Assembly: GCF_037908215.1 (NCBI RefSeq)
Contig: NZ_JBBLZC010000006.1
Span: 124,001-188,000 of the forward strand
Source: Benzoatithermus flavus
GTDB taxonomy: Bacteria > Pseudomonadota > Alphaproteobacteria > Geminicoccales > Geminicoccaceae
Direction: 5' to 3'
Length of the DNA: 64,000 bases
The notes below the pieces were generated by a model. That model saw only the letters and a list, made by a program, of their open reading frames with translations. It had not been told where the DNA came from and did not search any database. The translations under genes were made by a program, and so were the position numbers. Below are positions 50,569-58,686 of the stretch, in pieces; within the stretch, counting starts at the first letter, position 1, and each line of letters starts with the position of its first letter.

Positions 50569-51564
50569 TTGCATCACCACCCGCATCGCCGCCGCTTCCT
50601 GCAGATCGCCGCTGCCGCCGCCGGCCTGCCGCTTCTGACCATCGCCCGCGACGGCCGGGCCGAGGTCCCGCTCCATCGCTGGCAGGGGACAGCCCTGGGT
50701 GCCCGCGCGAGCCTGACCCTGGCGCACCCCGACCGCAGCGAGGCGGAGCGGCTGATTGCCGAGAGTGTGGCCGAGCTCGAGCGGCTCGAGGGGATCTTCA
50801 GCCTCTACCGTCCCGATTCCGCCCTCTGCCGCCTGAACCGGGACGGTGGGCTCGCGGAGCCGCCGCTCGAGCTCGTGGCCCTGCTCGAGGAGAGTGCCCG
50901 CTTCAGCCGCCTCTCCGAGGGTGCTTTCGACGTGACGGTGCAGCCCTTGTGGCGGCTCTACGCCGAGCATTTCGCGGCGCCGAACGCCGATCCGGCGGGA
51001 CCACCGGCAGCGGCGATCGCGGCCGCGAAGGCGCTCGTCGACTGGCGGGGCGTCGAGGTCACGGGCGAGGGCATCCGGCTCGCCCGGCCCGGCATGGCCG
51101 TCACCCTCAACGGCATCGCCCAAGGCTTCGTCACCGACCGGATCGCCGACCGCCTGCGCGCTGCCGGGCTCACGCAGGTCCTGGCCGATCTCGGCGAGAT
51201 CAGAGCGCTGGGCTCGCATCCGAGCGGTCGGCCCTGGCGCGCGGGCCTCGCCGACCCGCAGCGGCCCGGTGCCGTGGCACGCGAGGTGCCGCTCACCGAT
51301 GCGGCGCTCGCGACCTCGGCCGCGAGCGGCACTCCGTTCGAGCCGACCGGCCGCTTCCACCATCTGCTCGATCCCATGACCGGCGCGAGCGCGCAGCACT
51401 GGCTCAGCGTCTCGGTCACGGCACCGCGCGCCGTCATCGCCGATGCGCTCTCGACGACGCTCAGCATCGTCCCGCCCGATCGGATCCCGGCCATCCTCGC
51501 GGCGGCCACTCCGGCGCGCGCCTGGCTCACCGGCCGCGACGGCCGGATGATCGAGCTCGCCTGA
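50569..51564 (+). CDS. nosX: NosX, ApbE-like FMN transferase
   Basis: 331 residues. The Tat-like leader HRRRFLQIAAAAAGLPLL suggests export. ApbE signatures are LNGIAQGFVTDRIADRLR, HHLLDPMTGAS and DALSTTLSIV. It attaches FMN to the Thr of NosR. The start is TTG 50569 with AGGGGG about 8 nt upstream, chosen because no ATG or GTG lies before the Tat motif. Last gene of the nos operon; it converges on the PCD gene 12 nt away. Confidence 0.92.
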   Translation: MHHHPHRRRFLQIAAAAAGLPLLTIARDGRAEVPLHRWQGTALGARASLTLAHPDRSEAERLIAESVAELERLEGIFSLYRPDSALCRLNRDGGLAEPPLELVALLEESARFSRLSEGAFDVTVQPLWRLYAEHFAAPNADPAGPPAAAIAAAKALVDWRGVEVTGEGIRLARPGMAVTLNGIAQGFVTDRIADRLRAAGLTQVLADLGEIRALGSHPSGRPWRAGLADPQRPGAVAREVPLTDAALATSAASGTPFEPTGRFHHLLDPMTGASAQHWLSVSVTAPRAVIADALSTTLSIVPPDRIPAILAAATPARAWLTGRDGRMIELA

Positions 51565-51576
51565 GGGCCGAGGGCG

Positions 51577-51966
51577 TCAGGCCTTCGGCTTGTCGTACTT
51601 GATATAGGCGAAGCGCAGATCGTCCTGCGGGGTGCCTTCGAGCGCCCCACCCTCGAGGCCGGGTTGCCACTGCACCACCTCCTCGATTTTCTTCGCGAGC
51701 TGGAAGTCCTTGTCGGTGATGCCCTTGTGGTCGTGGGTCATGAGGCGCACCTCGACCCAGGCGTAGGATGCCGTGATGTCGGGGTGGTGCCACGCCGCCT
51801 CGGCCAGATGGCCCACGGCGTTGATCACCATGAGGGTGCCCTTCCAGCTGTTGGTGCGGTAGCGGCGGCGGATCCAGCCGTGCTCGACGTACCAGTGCGG
51901 CAGCTCCTTCGCCAGCCGCTCCTTCGCCTCGTCCTCGCTGTAGACCTTGAGCTTGCGCTCGGTCAT
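51577..51966 (-). CDS. Pterin-4a-carbinolamine dehydratase, methylotroph-cluster type
   Basis: 129 residues. A fully canonical PCD active-site pattern is seen: WHHPDITASYAWVEVRLMTH, then KGITDKDFQLAKKI. A C-terminal extension of about 30 residues (ending AYIKYDKPKA) is not in ordinary PCDs. It is divergent from fae (190-nt gap), a pairing seen in methylotroph H4MPT clusters, so it may act on methanopterin or a precursor rather than on biopterin. ATG 51966. Confidence 0.87.
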   Translation of the reverse strand: MTERKLKVYSEDEAKERLAKELPHWYVEHGWIRRRYRTNSWKGTLMVINAVGHLAEAAWHHPDITASYAWVEVRLMTHDHKGITDKDFQLAKKIEEVVQWQPGLEGGALEGTPQDDLRFAYIKYDKPKA

Positions 51967-52155
51967 GGCTCGTCCTCCCGTGGCATCGGCCACCTCCCGA
52001 GAAGGTAGCGCCGTCCCGCTCCGCGGCCAACGTCGTAGCCGTCTCGCAGCGGCATCGGCCGGCCGGCGTCGCGACGATCCCGCTTGCGCTGGCCTGCCGA
52101 GCGTGTAAGCACAGGCACGTCGAGTTGATTTCGTGACCGCCACAGGGAGGGGTTC

Positions 52156-52665
52156 ATGCCCAAGATTGATCGGATGCTCGTCGGCGAGGCGCTCGTCGGC
52201 GAAGGGAACGAGGTCGCCCATATCGACCTGATCATCGGCCCGCGCAACTCGCCCGCCGAGACGGCGTTCGCGCTGACCCTCACCAACCAGAAGGAAGGTG
52301 TGAACGGCCTCCTCGCGGTGCTCGAGCCGAACCTGATGGTGAAGCCCGCCACCGTGATGTTCAACAAGGTCACCATCCGCAACGCCACGCAGGCGGTGCA
52401 GATGTTCGGCCCCGCCCAGCGTGCCGTCGCCATGGCCGTGGCCGATTGCGTCGCCGAGGGCACGATCCCCGAGGAGGAGTGCGAGGATCTGTTCATCTGC
52501 GTGGGCGTGTTCATCCACTGGGAGGCCGCGGACGACCACAAGATCCAGCAGTACAACTACGAGGCTACGAAGCTCGCGATCGAGCGCGCCGTCGCCGGCC
52601 AGCCCAAGGCGCGCCACATGGTCGCGCGCAAGGACAAGACCAAGCATCCGTTCCAGGCCGCCTGA
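52156..52665 (+). CDS. fae: Formaldehyde-activating enzyme Fae
   Basis: 169 residues, full length for the family. It starts KIDRMLVGEALVGEGNEVAH with catalytic H22, continues IDLIIGPRNSPAETAFA and GVFIHWEAADDHKIQQYNYE, and ends HPFQAA as other Fae proteins do. It condenses formaldehyde with tetrahydromethanopterin to methylene-H4MPT, the entry to the Fhc route. GGGAGGGG precedes the ATG. The same frame stays open for 87 codons after its TGA (see 52666-52929), and the terminator comes only at 52972. Confidence 0.97.
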   Translation: MPKIDRMLVGEALVGEGNEVAHIDLIIGPRNSPAETAFALTLTNQKEGVNGLLAVLEPNLMVKPATVMFNKVTIRNATQAVQMFGPAQRAVAMAVADCVAEGTIPEEECEDLFICVGVFIHWEAADDHKIQQYNYEATKLAIERAVAGQPKARHMVARKDKTKHPFQAA

Positions 52666-52929
52666 AAGGAGCCAGCGGCTCCACCGACGCCAGCGACCGA
52701 GCCCGAAGGGACGGCACCCCGGACCGCAGCTCCGGCACCCGAAGCCGGGCCGCGGCTCGCGGCACGACCGCACGAGGTGACGCCGCTTCGCGAGGCGAGT
52801 CCGCCACCGAAGCCACCGCCTGCGGCGCCCGCCCAGAAGGCGCCGCCCGGTCCGGCGATCCCCGAGGCTCCTCCGAGCACGGGCTGGTGGAAGTCCCTGC
52901 TCCGTCTGCTCGGGTTGTCGAAGAGCTGA
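52666..52929 (+). other. Proline-rich open frame in phase with fae, directly after its stop
   Basis: From the fae TGA (52663-52665) the same frame runs 87 codons to a TGA at 52927. The conceptual product is Pro/Ala-rich (PPTPATEPEGTAPRT; ASPPPKPPPAAPAQKAPPG) and ends with an amphipathic GWWKSLLRLLGLSKS. A strong AAGGAG follows the stop, but no ATG, GTG or TTG lies at the right distance; the only internal start is GTG 52777. The fae terminator lies 43 nt beyond this frame. It could be a readthrough tail of Fae, a small gene with an unusual start, or a chance GC-rich open frame. Confidence 0.35.
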
Positions 52930-52971
52930 GCAAAGCCCGCCCCGAGCGGAGAGAAGCGATCGATTGGTGAG

Positions 52972-53008
52972 GGCCCGCCCGCAGCGAGCGGACGGGCCTT
53001 TCCTTCTC
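52972..53008 (+). terminator. Intrinsic terminator of the fae transcript
   Basis: An 11-bp stem with one mismatch (52972-52982 / 52988-52998), followed by TTTCCTTCTCC. It is 307 nt past the fae stop and 43 nt past the stop of the in-phase proline-rich frame. Confidence 0.7.
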
Positions 53009-53073
53009 CTGCAGAAGGGTGGGGTATGCTATCCTCCGGTGCTGCACTCGTGCGGCATGCGGAGGATGCGCTC

Positions 53074-53712
53074 ATGCCAGATCCCATGGTTCGAGAACGC
53101 AGGATTCCGCCTCTCGGCCTGCCGGCTCTCGTCGGCATCCCGCCGGATGCCCGCGGCCTCGTCGTGTTCGCGCACGGCAGCGGCTCCGGCCGCCTGAGCC
53201 CGCGCAACAACGCCGTCGCCGCCCAGCTGCGCGCGGCCGGACTCGCCACCCTGCTGTTCGATCTCCTGACCCCCGACGAGGCGGCCGATCGCGAGAACGT
53301 GTTCGACATAGCGCTGCTCGCGAGCCGGCTCGCCGATGCCTCCCGCTGGGCGGGGGCAGAGCCCGACCTCGCCCTGCTCGAGCTCGGCTATTTCGGCGCC
53401 AGCACCGGCGCGGCGGCGGCGCTGGTAGCGGCCGCCGAGCCGGACAGCCGGGTCGTGGCCGTGGTCTCGCGCGGCGGCCGGCCCGATCTCGCCGGCGCGG
53501 CGCTGCCCGCCGTCCGCGCTCCTACGCTCCTGATCGTCGGCGGCGACGACGTCACCGTGCTCGAGCTCAACCGCCGGGCGCTCGCATCCTTGCGCTGTGA
53601 GAAGGCGCTCGAGGTGGTGCCGGGCGCCACTCACCTGTTCGAGGAGCCTGGCGCGCTCGAGCAGGTCACGATTCTTGCCCGCGACTGGTTTTTGCGCTTT
53701 TTTTCCCATTAA
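53074..53712 (+). CDS. Alpha/beta hydrolase (dienelactone hydrolase-like)
   Basis: 212 residues. FAHGSGSGRLSPRN forms the oxyanion region, the nucleophile Ser is in YFGASTGAAAAL, and the late VPGATHLFEEPG holds the catalytic His. Small alpha/beta hydrolases of this kind often lack a known substrate. ATG 53074 was chosen because GGAGG lies 8 nt upstream. Nothing in the neighbourhood fixes its role. Confidence 0.85.
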   Translation: MPDPMVRERRIPPLGLPALVGIPPDARGLVVFAHGSGSGRLSPRNNAVAAQLRAAGLATLLFDLLTPDEAADRENVFDIALLASRLADASRWAGAEPDLALLELGYFGASTGAAAALVAAAEPDSRVVAVVSRGGRPDLAGAALPAVRAPTLLIVGGDDVTVLELNRRALASLRCEKALEVVPGATHLFEEPGALEQVTILARDWFLRFFSH

Positions 53713-53827
53713 ATGCTTTTAAAGCGACAAATGTGAGGAAAGACGCAGCCGGCCCTACCAAGCTGCGCTATCCTGATCGTCATCAGGTCGGCTTTTCTGC
53801 CGTGCCGACGATCGGAGGAGCCCGGCG

Positions 53828-54202
53828 ATGCTGGCGCAGCGGCGGTCGATCTGGCCCGCTCTCCTGCTCATCGGCGCCGTCGCGGTGCTGATCCTGGTCG
53901 CGACCAGCATCGATCTGCGCCGCATCGGCTCCTTCCAGGACAGCCCACCGCAGCCGGCAGAGGGCACGGCGGCGCTCGAGCGCAAGATCGAGGCACGTGT
54001 CTGCGTCACCCGCTACGGCATCTGCAGCGGGCCCGTCGCCCGCGTGGGCGATCCCTGCACCTGCCCGCACGTCCTGCGCGGTCTCGTGCCGGGCCACATC
54101 GAGATCCTGGGCGCTTCGTCCACCCATCCTGCTTCCCGCGACTGGGGCGAGGAGGACCGGACGCAGGATCTCTACGACTGGCACTCGGTGGTGCCCCCCT
54201 GA
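53828..54202 (+). CDS. Membrane-anchored small protein with four cysteines (hypothetical)
   Basis: 124 residues with a short N-terminus, one membrane helix (about 10-27), and a periplasmic tail. Cysteines occur as CVTRYGIC and CTCPHVLRG, which could bind metal or form disulfides. I do not recognise the family. The 3' end overlaps the convergent HisA-like gene by 31 nt. The 115 nt before it is unusually AT-rich (TTAAATGCTTTTAAAGC), a plausible promoter. Confidence 0.65.
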   Translation: MLAQRRSIWPALLLIGAVAVLILVATSIDLRRIGSFQDSPPQPAEGTAALERKIEARVCVTRYGICSGPVARVGDPCTCPHVLRGLVPGHIEILGASSTHPASRDWGEEDRTQDLYDWHSVVPP

Positions 54203-54903
54203 GCCGAGGCGAGCTCGGCGCGACCGAGCCGGCCGTCGTGGAGCGCGCTCGCGAGCAGCACACCCTCGCAGCCGAGCGCCCGGAGGTTCGCGAGATCCTC
54301 CGTCCCTCGCACGCCGCCCGCAGCGTAGATTCGCTTCCCGGGCGCACGCGCGCGGACGGCGCGCAGGCGCTCGAGGTCCGGCCCCGCGCCGACGCCGACC
54401 CGGGCCAGCGTCATGACGATGACCCGCTCGGGCCAGAGCTCGGGTGTGTCGAACAGGGCGGGGACACCCAGCGGGCGATCACCCATGAAGTCGAGCGAGA
54501 GGACGAGGCCGGGTTCGTCGCGCAGGATCTCGAGCAGGCGGAGATCGCTCTGGCTCTCGCTGCCGAGCACGAGATCGCCCAGCCCGGCGGCGAGGAAGCG
54601 CCGGCAGGTGCATTCGCCGGCAAAGCCGGCATCGACCCAGAAGCGCAGATCCGGGAAGAGGACCTTCAGCTCGCGGATGAGCGCCTTGTGATCGCCCTGC
54701 TTTCGGATCGCATCGAGATCGGCGATGTAGAGCGTGCGGAACGGATGGAGGTCGAGCAGCCCGCGGATCACCGCGGCCGGCTCGGGGCTCGTGGTCAGGA
54801 CCGAATGCGCAAGGGGGCGATAAGCGTCGCGCTCGCCCGCACGGGCGTGGACAACCATGCCTCCCATGAGATCGATGACCGGAATGAGCTCGAAGCCTGC
54901 CAT
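54172..54903 (-). CDS. HisA/HisF-related TIM-barrel protein of the C1 cluster
   Basis: 243 residues. It begins FELIPVIDLMGGMVVHARAGER, the HisA start, with later strands TLYIADLDAIRKQGDHKALI, FWVDAGFAGE, LVLGSESQSD, LSLDFMGDRPLG and IYAAGGVRGTEDL. Histidine synthesis HisA is normally in a his operon; here the gene is divergent from the H4MPT-linked protein at 54957. Homologues beside fae in methylotrophs suggest a step in methanofuran or methanopterin synthesis. The reaction is unknown. Confidence 0.8.
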   Translation of the reverse strand: MAGFELIPVIDLMGGMVVHARAGERDAYRPLAHSVLTTSPEPAAVIRGLLDLHPFRTLYIADLDAIRKQGDHKALIRELKVLFPDLRFWVDAGFAGECTCRRFLAAGLGDLVLGSESQSDLRLLEILRDEPGLVLSLDFMGDRPLGVPALFDTPELWPERVIVMTLARVGVGAGPDLERLRAVRARAPGKRIYAAGGVRGTEDLANLRALGCEGVLLASALHDGRLGRAELASAQGGTTECQS

Positions 54904-54956
54904 GACCGTTCCCCACCTACAAGGCGAACCCTAGCACGGACTTGAAGGAAGAGGCG

Positions 54957-56006
54957 ATGGCCGAGCTCGTCACCGGCTTCGATATCGGCGGTGCTCATCT
55001 GAAAGCGGCGCAGGTGACGGCGGGGGGCCGCGTGGTCGCCGCCCTGCAGGTGCCTTGTGCGCTCTGGCAGGGGCTCGACCGGCTGGAGCAGGCTTTCGCC
55101 GAGGTCCGGACGCGGCTCTTCCCGATCGGCCGGACGGCGATCACGATGACGGGGGAGCTCGCCGATCTCTTCCCGGATCGCGCCACCGGCGTGCGCGAGC
55201 TCGTGCACGCGGCGGAGGCGGCCCTGCCGGAAGCCGGACACCGGTTCTGGGCCGGGCGGCACGGCTTCGTGGGCTCGCACGTGGCGGCCGGTCATGCCGT
55301 CGAGATCGCCTCGGCCAACTGGCTCGCCTCGGCGACCTTCGCGGCGCGTTCTCTCGGAGAGGGCCTGCTCGTCGATCTCGGCAGCACGACCACCGATATC
55401 CTGCTTCTCGCCGGCGGCGAGGTTCGAGCACGCGGCTTCACCGACCGCGAGCGCCTGACGACGGGCGAGCTCGTCTATACCGGGCTCACCCGCACGCCCC
55501 TCATGGCGGTGGCGGATCGGGCACCCTTCGCCGGCCGCTGGGTAGGGATGATGAAGGAATATTTCGCGACCGCGGCCGATGCCTACCGGGTGCTCGGGAT
55601 CCTGCCGGAAGCGGCCGACCAGCACCCGACCGCCGATGGCGGCCCCAAGACGGCGGCGGCCAGCATGCGGCGGCTCGCCCGCATGATCGGCGCCGATGCC
55701 GCGGACGGCACGCCCGAGGACTGGCGGCGGCTCGCCGCCTGGCTCGCCGGCCGGCAGATGCGGGCGATCGAGGACGCCGCAGCGCTGCAGCTCTCCCGCG
55801 GTCTCGTCTCGGACCCCGCTCCTCTGGTCGGCGCGGGCTGTGGCCGGTTCCTGCTGCGGCCGCTGGCCGAGCGACTGGGACTGCCCTACCGCGACTTCGC
55901 CGAGCTGCTCGATCTCGCGCCCGAGGCGCGCGACTGGGCCGCCACGTGCGCGCCGGCCGTGGCCGTGGCTCTGCTGGCGCTCCAGGAGCTGGAACGAGCC
56001 GGCTGA
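54957..56006 (+). CDS. H4MPT-linked C1 pathway protein, hydantoinase/oxoprolinase family (MfnF-like)
   Basis: 349 residues. The ASKHA-type ATP/phosphate motifs are LVTGFDIGGAHLKAAQ and LLVDLGSTTTDILLL; other landmarks are TMTGELADLF and LVYTGLTRTPL. It matches the 'H4MPT-linked C1 transfer pathway protein' family. The archaeal relative MfnF joins the furan and tyramine parts of methanofuran, so this probably makes the bacterial Fhc cofactor. ATG 54957 has AAGGAAGAGG just upstream; TTG 54942 is less likely. Divergent from the HisA-like gene. Confidence 0.87.
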   Translation: MAELVTGFDIGGAHLKAAQVTAGGRVVAALQVPCALWQGLDRLEQAFAEVRTRLFPIGRTAITMTGELADLFPDRATGVRELVHAAEAALPEAGHRFWAGRHGFVGSHVAAGHAVEIASANWLASATFAARSLGEGLLVDLGSTTTDILLLAGGEVRARGFTDRERLTTGELVYTGLTRTPLMAVADRAPFAGRWVGMMKEYFATAADAYRVLGILPEAADQHPTADGGPKTAAASMRRLARMIGADAADGTPEDWRRLAAWLAGRQMRAIEDAAALQLSRGLVSDPAPLVGAGCGRFLLRPLAERLGLPYRDFAELLDLAPEARDWAATCAPAVAVALLALQELERAG

Positions 56007-56060
56007 GCGGGCGTTGGATTTCCCGACCCTCGCCCCCTTCCCGGTTGGGACGACGGCCCG

Positions 56061-57839
56061 ATGGGTATCCGAGCAAGCGCGGCCGAGACGGAAGGCGCGG
56101 TCACAACCCTGGCCCGCGTCTATGGCCGGGCGCTGGGCTTTCTCGCGGCCGAGCGCGGTCTCGTGGCGCTCCTCGTCGGCGCCAACGTTCTGATCGGCCT
56201 CGTCCAGCTCGCCGAGCCCGTCCTGTTCGGGGCCGTGGTCGATTCGCTAGCCGGCCGCGGGCCGGTGTTCCGGCTGATCGGGCTCTGGGCGGCGCTCGGC
56301 CTCGTCGGGATCGTCGGCGGGGTGATCGTCGCCCTCCATGCCGACCGCTTGGCGCATCGCCGGCGCACGGCCGCCATGGCGGCGGCGTTCGAGCGGGCGA
56401 TCACGCTGCCGATCGGCTACCACGCGCGCACGGGCTCGGGGCGGGTGGTGCGCATCATCCTCTCCGGCACCGACGCTCTGTTCCTCCTGTGGCTCAGCTT
56501 CTTCCGCGAGCATCTCTCGGCCATGGTCGGCATCGGCTGCCTCGTGCCGACCGCGATCGCGATGGATCTGCGCCTCGCCGGGCTGCTGCTGGCGCTCACC
56601 GGCGTCTATGTCGTGGTCGACCTGATCGTGGTCCGGCGCACCCAGTCCGGGCAGGAGGCGGTCGAGCGGCATCATCAGGACGTGTTCGGGCGGGTCGGCG
56701 ACGTGATCGGCAACGTCACGGTGGTGCAGAGCTACGCCCGGCTCGCCGCCGAGGCCTCGGAGCTACGGGCGCTGATGCGCGAGCTCCTCGCGGCGCAGTA
56801 TCCCGTGCTGACTTGGTGGGCGCTGCTCACCATCCTGACCCGCGCTTCTGCCACCGTGGTGATGGTGGTGATCTTCGCCGTCGGCGCCGTTCTCGCGCGC
56901 GCGGGCGAGGTCACGGTCGGCGAGATCGTGAGCTTCATCGGCTTCGCCAATCTCCTGATCGGCCGGCTCGACGAGATCACGGGCTTCATCGGCCGCTTCT
57001 TCGTCCAGGCCCCGACCGTGGACGCCTTCTTCGATCTCCTCGCCGCCAGAGCCGACGTCGCCGACGTCCCGGACGCGAAGCCGCTCGAGAACGTGAAAGG
57101 CCGCGTCGTGTTCGAGGGCGTCACCTACCGTTTCCCCGGCTCGAGCCAGGGGATCTTCGACATCTCCTTCGTGGCCGAGCCCGGCCAGACCGTCGCCCTC
57201 GTGGGTCCTACCGGCTCCGGCAAGACCACCACGCTCGCCCTTCTCCAGCGCCTGCGCGATCCCGACGCCGGCCGGATCCTGATCGACGGGGTCGACATCC
57301 GTGAAGTGACGCTGAACTCGCTGCGCCACACCATGGCGGTCGTGTTCCAGGAGGCGGGCCTGTTCAACCGCTCGATCCGCGAGAACCTGCGCATCGGCAA
57401 GGCGGATGCGACCGATGCCGAGATCGAGGACGCGGCCCGCCATGCCGAGGCGCACGGCTTCATTATGACCAAGCCCGGCGGCTACGACTTCGTCATCGGC
57501 GAGCGCGGCCAGGCGCTCTCGGGCGGCGAGCGGCAGCGGCTCGCGATCGCCAGGGCACTCCTCAAGAACGCGCCGATCCTGCTCCTCGACGAGGCGACGA
57601 GCGCGCTCGACACCGAGACCGAAGCCCGGATCAAGCAGGCGCTCGACGCGGCGCGCGCCGGCCGCACCACCTTCGTGATCGCGCACCGCCTCTCCACGAT
57701 CGTCGATGCCGACCTCATCCTGGTCCTGGACCAGGGCCGGATCGTCGAGCGCGGGCGCTTCGCCGAGCTCGCGCGCGGGCAGGGGCCGTTCGCGCGCCTG
57801 GTCGCGCAAGGGAGCTTCGTCACCCCGGTCCGAGCGTAG
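56061..57839 (+). CDS. Beta-(1,2)-glucan exporter-like ABC transporter (NdvA/ChvA family)
   Basis: 592 residues, with membrane and ATPase domains in one chain. Transmembrane half about 1-330, including the NdvA-like ITLPIGYHARTGSGRVVRI. ATPase half: Walker A GPTGSGKTT, signature LSGGERQRLAIARAL, Walker B ILLLDEATSALDTE, and the H-loop IAHRLST. Family members export cyclic glucans in alphaproteobacteria. It follows the MfnF-like gene by about 55 nt but has no functional link to it. Confidence 0.87.
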   Translation: MGIRASAAETEGAVTTLARVYGRALGFLAAERGLVALLVGANVLIGLVQLAEPVLFGAVVDSLAGRGPVFRLIGLWAALGLVGIVGGVIVALHADRLAHRRRTAAMAAAFERAITLPIGYHARTGSGRVVRIILSGTDALFLLWLSFFREHLSAMVGIGCLVPTAIAMDLRLAGLLLALTGVYVVVDLIVVRRTQSGQEAVERHHQDVFGRVGDVIGNVTVVQSYARLAAEASELRALMRELLAAQYPVLTWWALLTILTRASATVVMVVIFAVGAVLARAGEVTVGEIVSFIGFANLLIGRLDEITGFIGRFFVQAPTVDAFFDLLAARADVADVPDAKPLENVKGRVVFEGVTYRFPGSSQGIFDISFVAEPGQTVALVGPTGSGKTTTLALLQRLRDPDAGRILIDGVDIREVTLNSLRHTMAVVFQEAGLFNRSIRENLRIGKADATDAEIEDAARHAEAHGFIMTKPGGYDFVIGERGQALSGGERQRLAIARALLKNAPILLLDEATSALDTETEARIKQALDAARAGRTTFVIAHRLSTIVDADLILVLDQGRIVERGRFAELARGQGPFARLVAQGSFVTPVRA

Positions 57840-57924
57840 AGACGCGAATCCGCTTGACGGCGGCGGCATCCGGAGGCGATCGGAACGGAATGGCCGGAGA
57901 GCCGATGCGACAAGGGAGGGGTTC

Positions 57925-58686
57925 ATGGATCTGGGTCTCAAGGGCAGGCGCGCGATCATTACCGGCGGCACCAAGGGCATCGGCCGGCGCTGCGCCGACA
58001 TCTTCGCAGCCGAAGGTGCCGACGTCTCGATCTGTGCGCGCAACGCCGCCGAGGTCGAGGAGACCGTGGCGAGCCTGCGCGAGCGCGGCGTCAACGCCTT
58101 CGGCCTGGCGCTCGACGTCGCCGACAAGGCGGCGCTCGAGAGCTGGGTGGCGCAGTCGGCGGCGAGGCTCGGCGGGATCGACATCGTCGTCGCCAACGTC
58201 TCGGCACTCGCCGTCGAGGACAACGAGGAGGCCTGGCGCAAGGAGTTCGAGGTCGACATGCTGCACACGGTCCGCACCGTGAACGCCGCCATGCCGCATC
58301 TCGAGAAGTCGGATGCCGGTGCGATCGTGATCGTCTCCAGCGTCTCGGGACGCGAGGTCGACTTCACCGGCCCGGCCTATGGGGCCTTCAAGGCTGCCCT
58401 CATCCACTACGCGCACCGACTCGCGTTCCAGCTCGCACCCAAGATGATCCGCGTCAACTCGGTCTCGCCCGGCAACACCTACTTCAAGGGCGGAATCTGG
58501 CACTGGATCGAGGAGAACAACCCGAAGCTCTTCGAGCAGGCGCTCGCCCTCAACCCGACCGGCCGCATGGCGACCCCCGAGGAGGTCGCGCGCGGCGTCG
58601 TGTTCCTGGCGAGCCCGGCCTCGAGCTTCACCACCGGCACCAACCTCGTCATCGACGGTGCGCTCACCCGTGGCGTGCAGTTCTGA
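57925..58686 (+). CDS. Short-chain dehydrogenase/reductase
   Basis: 253 residues. The NAD(P) motif TGGTKGIG is at residues 13-20, the NVSA region stands in for NNAG (VVANVSALAVED), and the catalytic SSVSG...YGAFK gives Ser, Tyr and Lys. C-terminal FTTGTNLVIDGALTRGVQF is typical SDR. The strong GGGAGGGG before ATG 57925 defines the start. Substrate unknown. Confidence 0.92.
   Translation: MDLGLKGRRAIITGGTKGIGRRCADIFAAEGADVSICARNAAEVEETVASLRERGVNAFGLALDVADKAALESWVAQSAARLGGIDIVVANVSALAVEDNEEAWRKEFEVDMLHTVRTVNAAMPHLEKSDAGAIVIVSSVSGREVDFTGPAYGAFKAALIHYAHRLAFQLAPKMIRVNSVSPGNTYFKGGIWHWIEENNPKLFEQALALNPTGRMATPEEVARGVVFLASPASSFTTGTNLVIDGALTRGVQF

Noticed and set aside
52446..52970. Alternative plus-strand frame across the end of fae
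   Set aside because: Overlaps fae coding sequence and is Arg/Ser/Gly-rich with no motif; the in-phase proline-rich frame is more protein-like.
53690..53740. AT-rich stretch with T-run and GCTTTTAAAGC, considered as a terminator
   Set aside because: The T-run lies inside the end of the hydrolase gene and precedes the palindrome, the wrong order for a plus-strand terminator; more likely promoter DNA.
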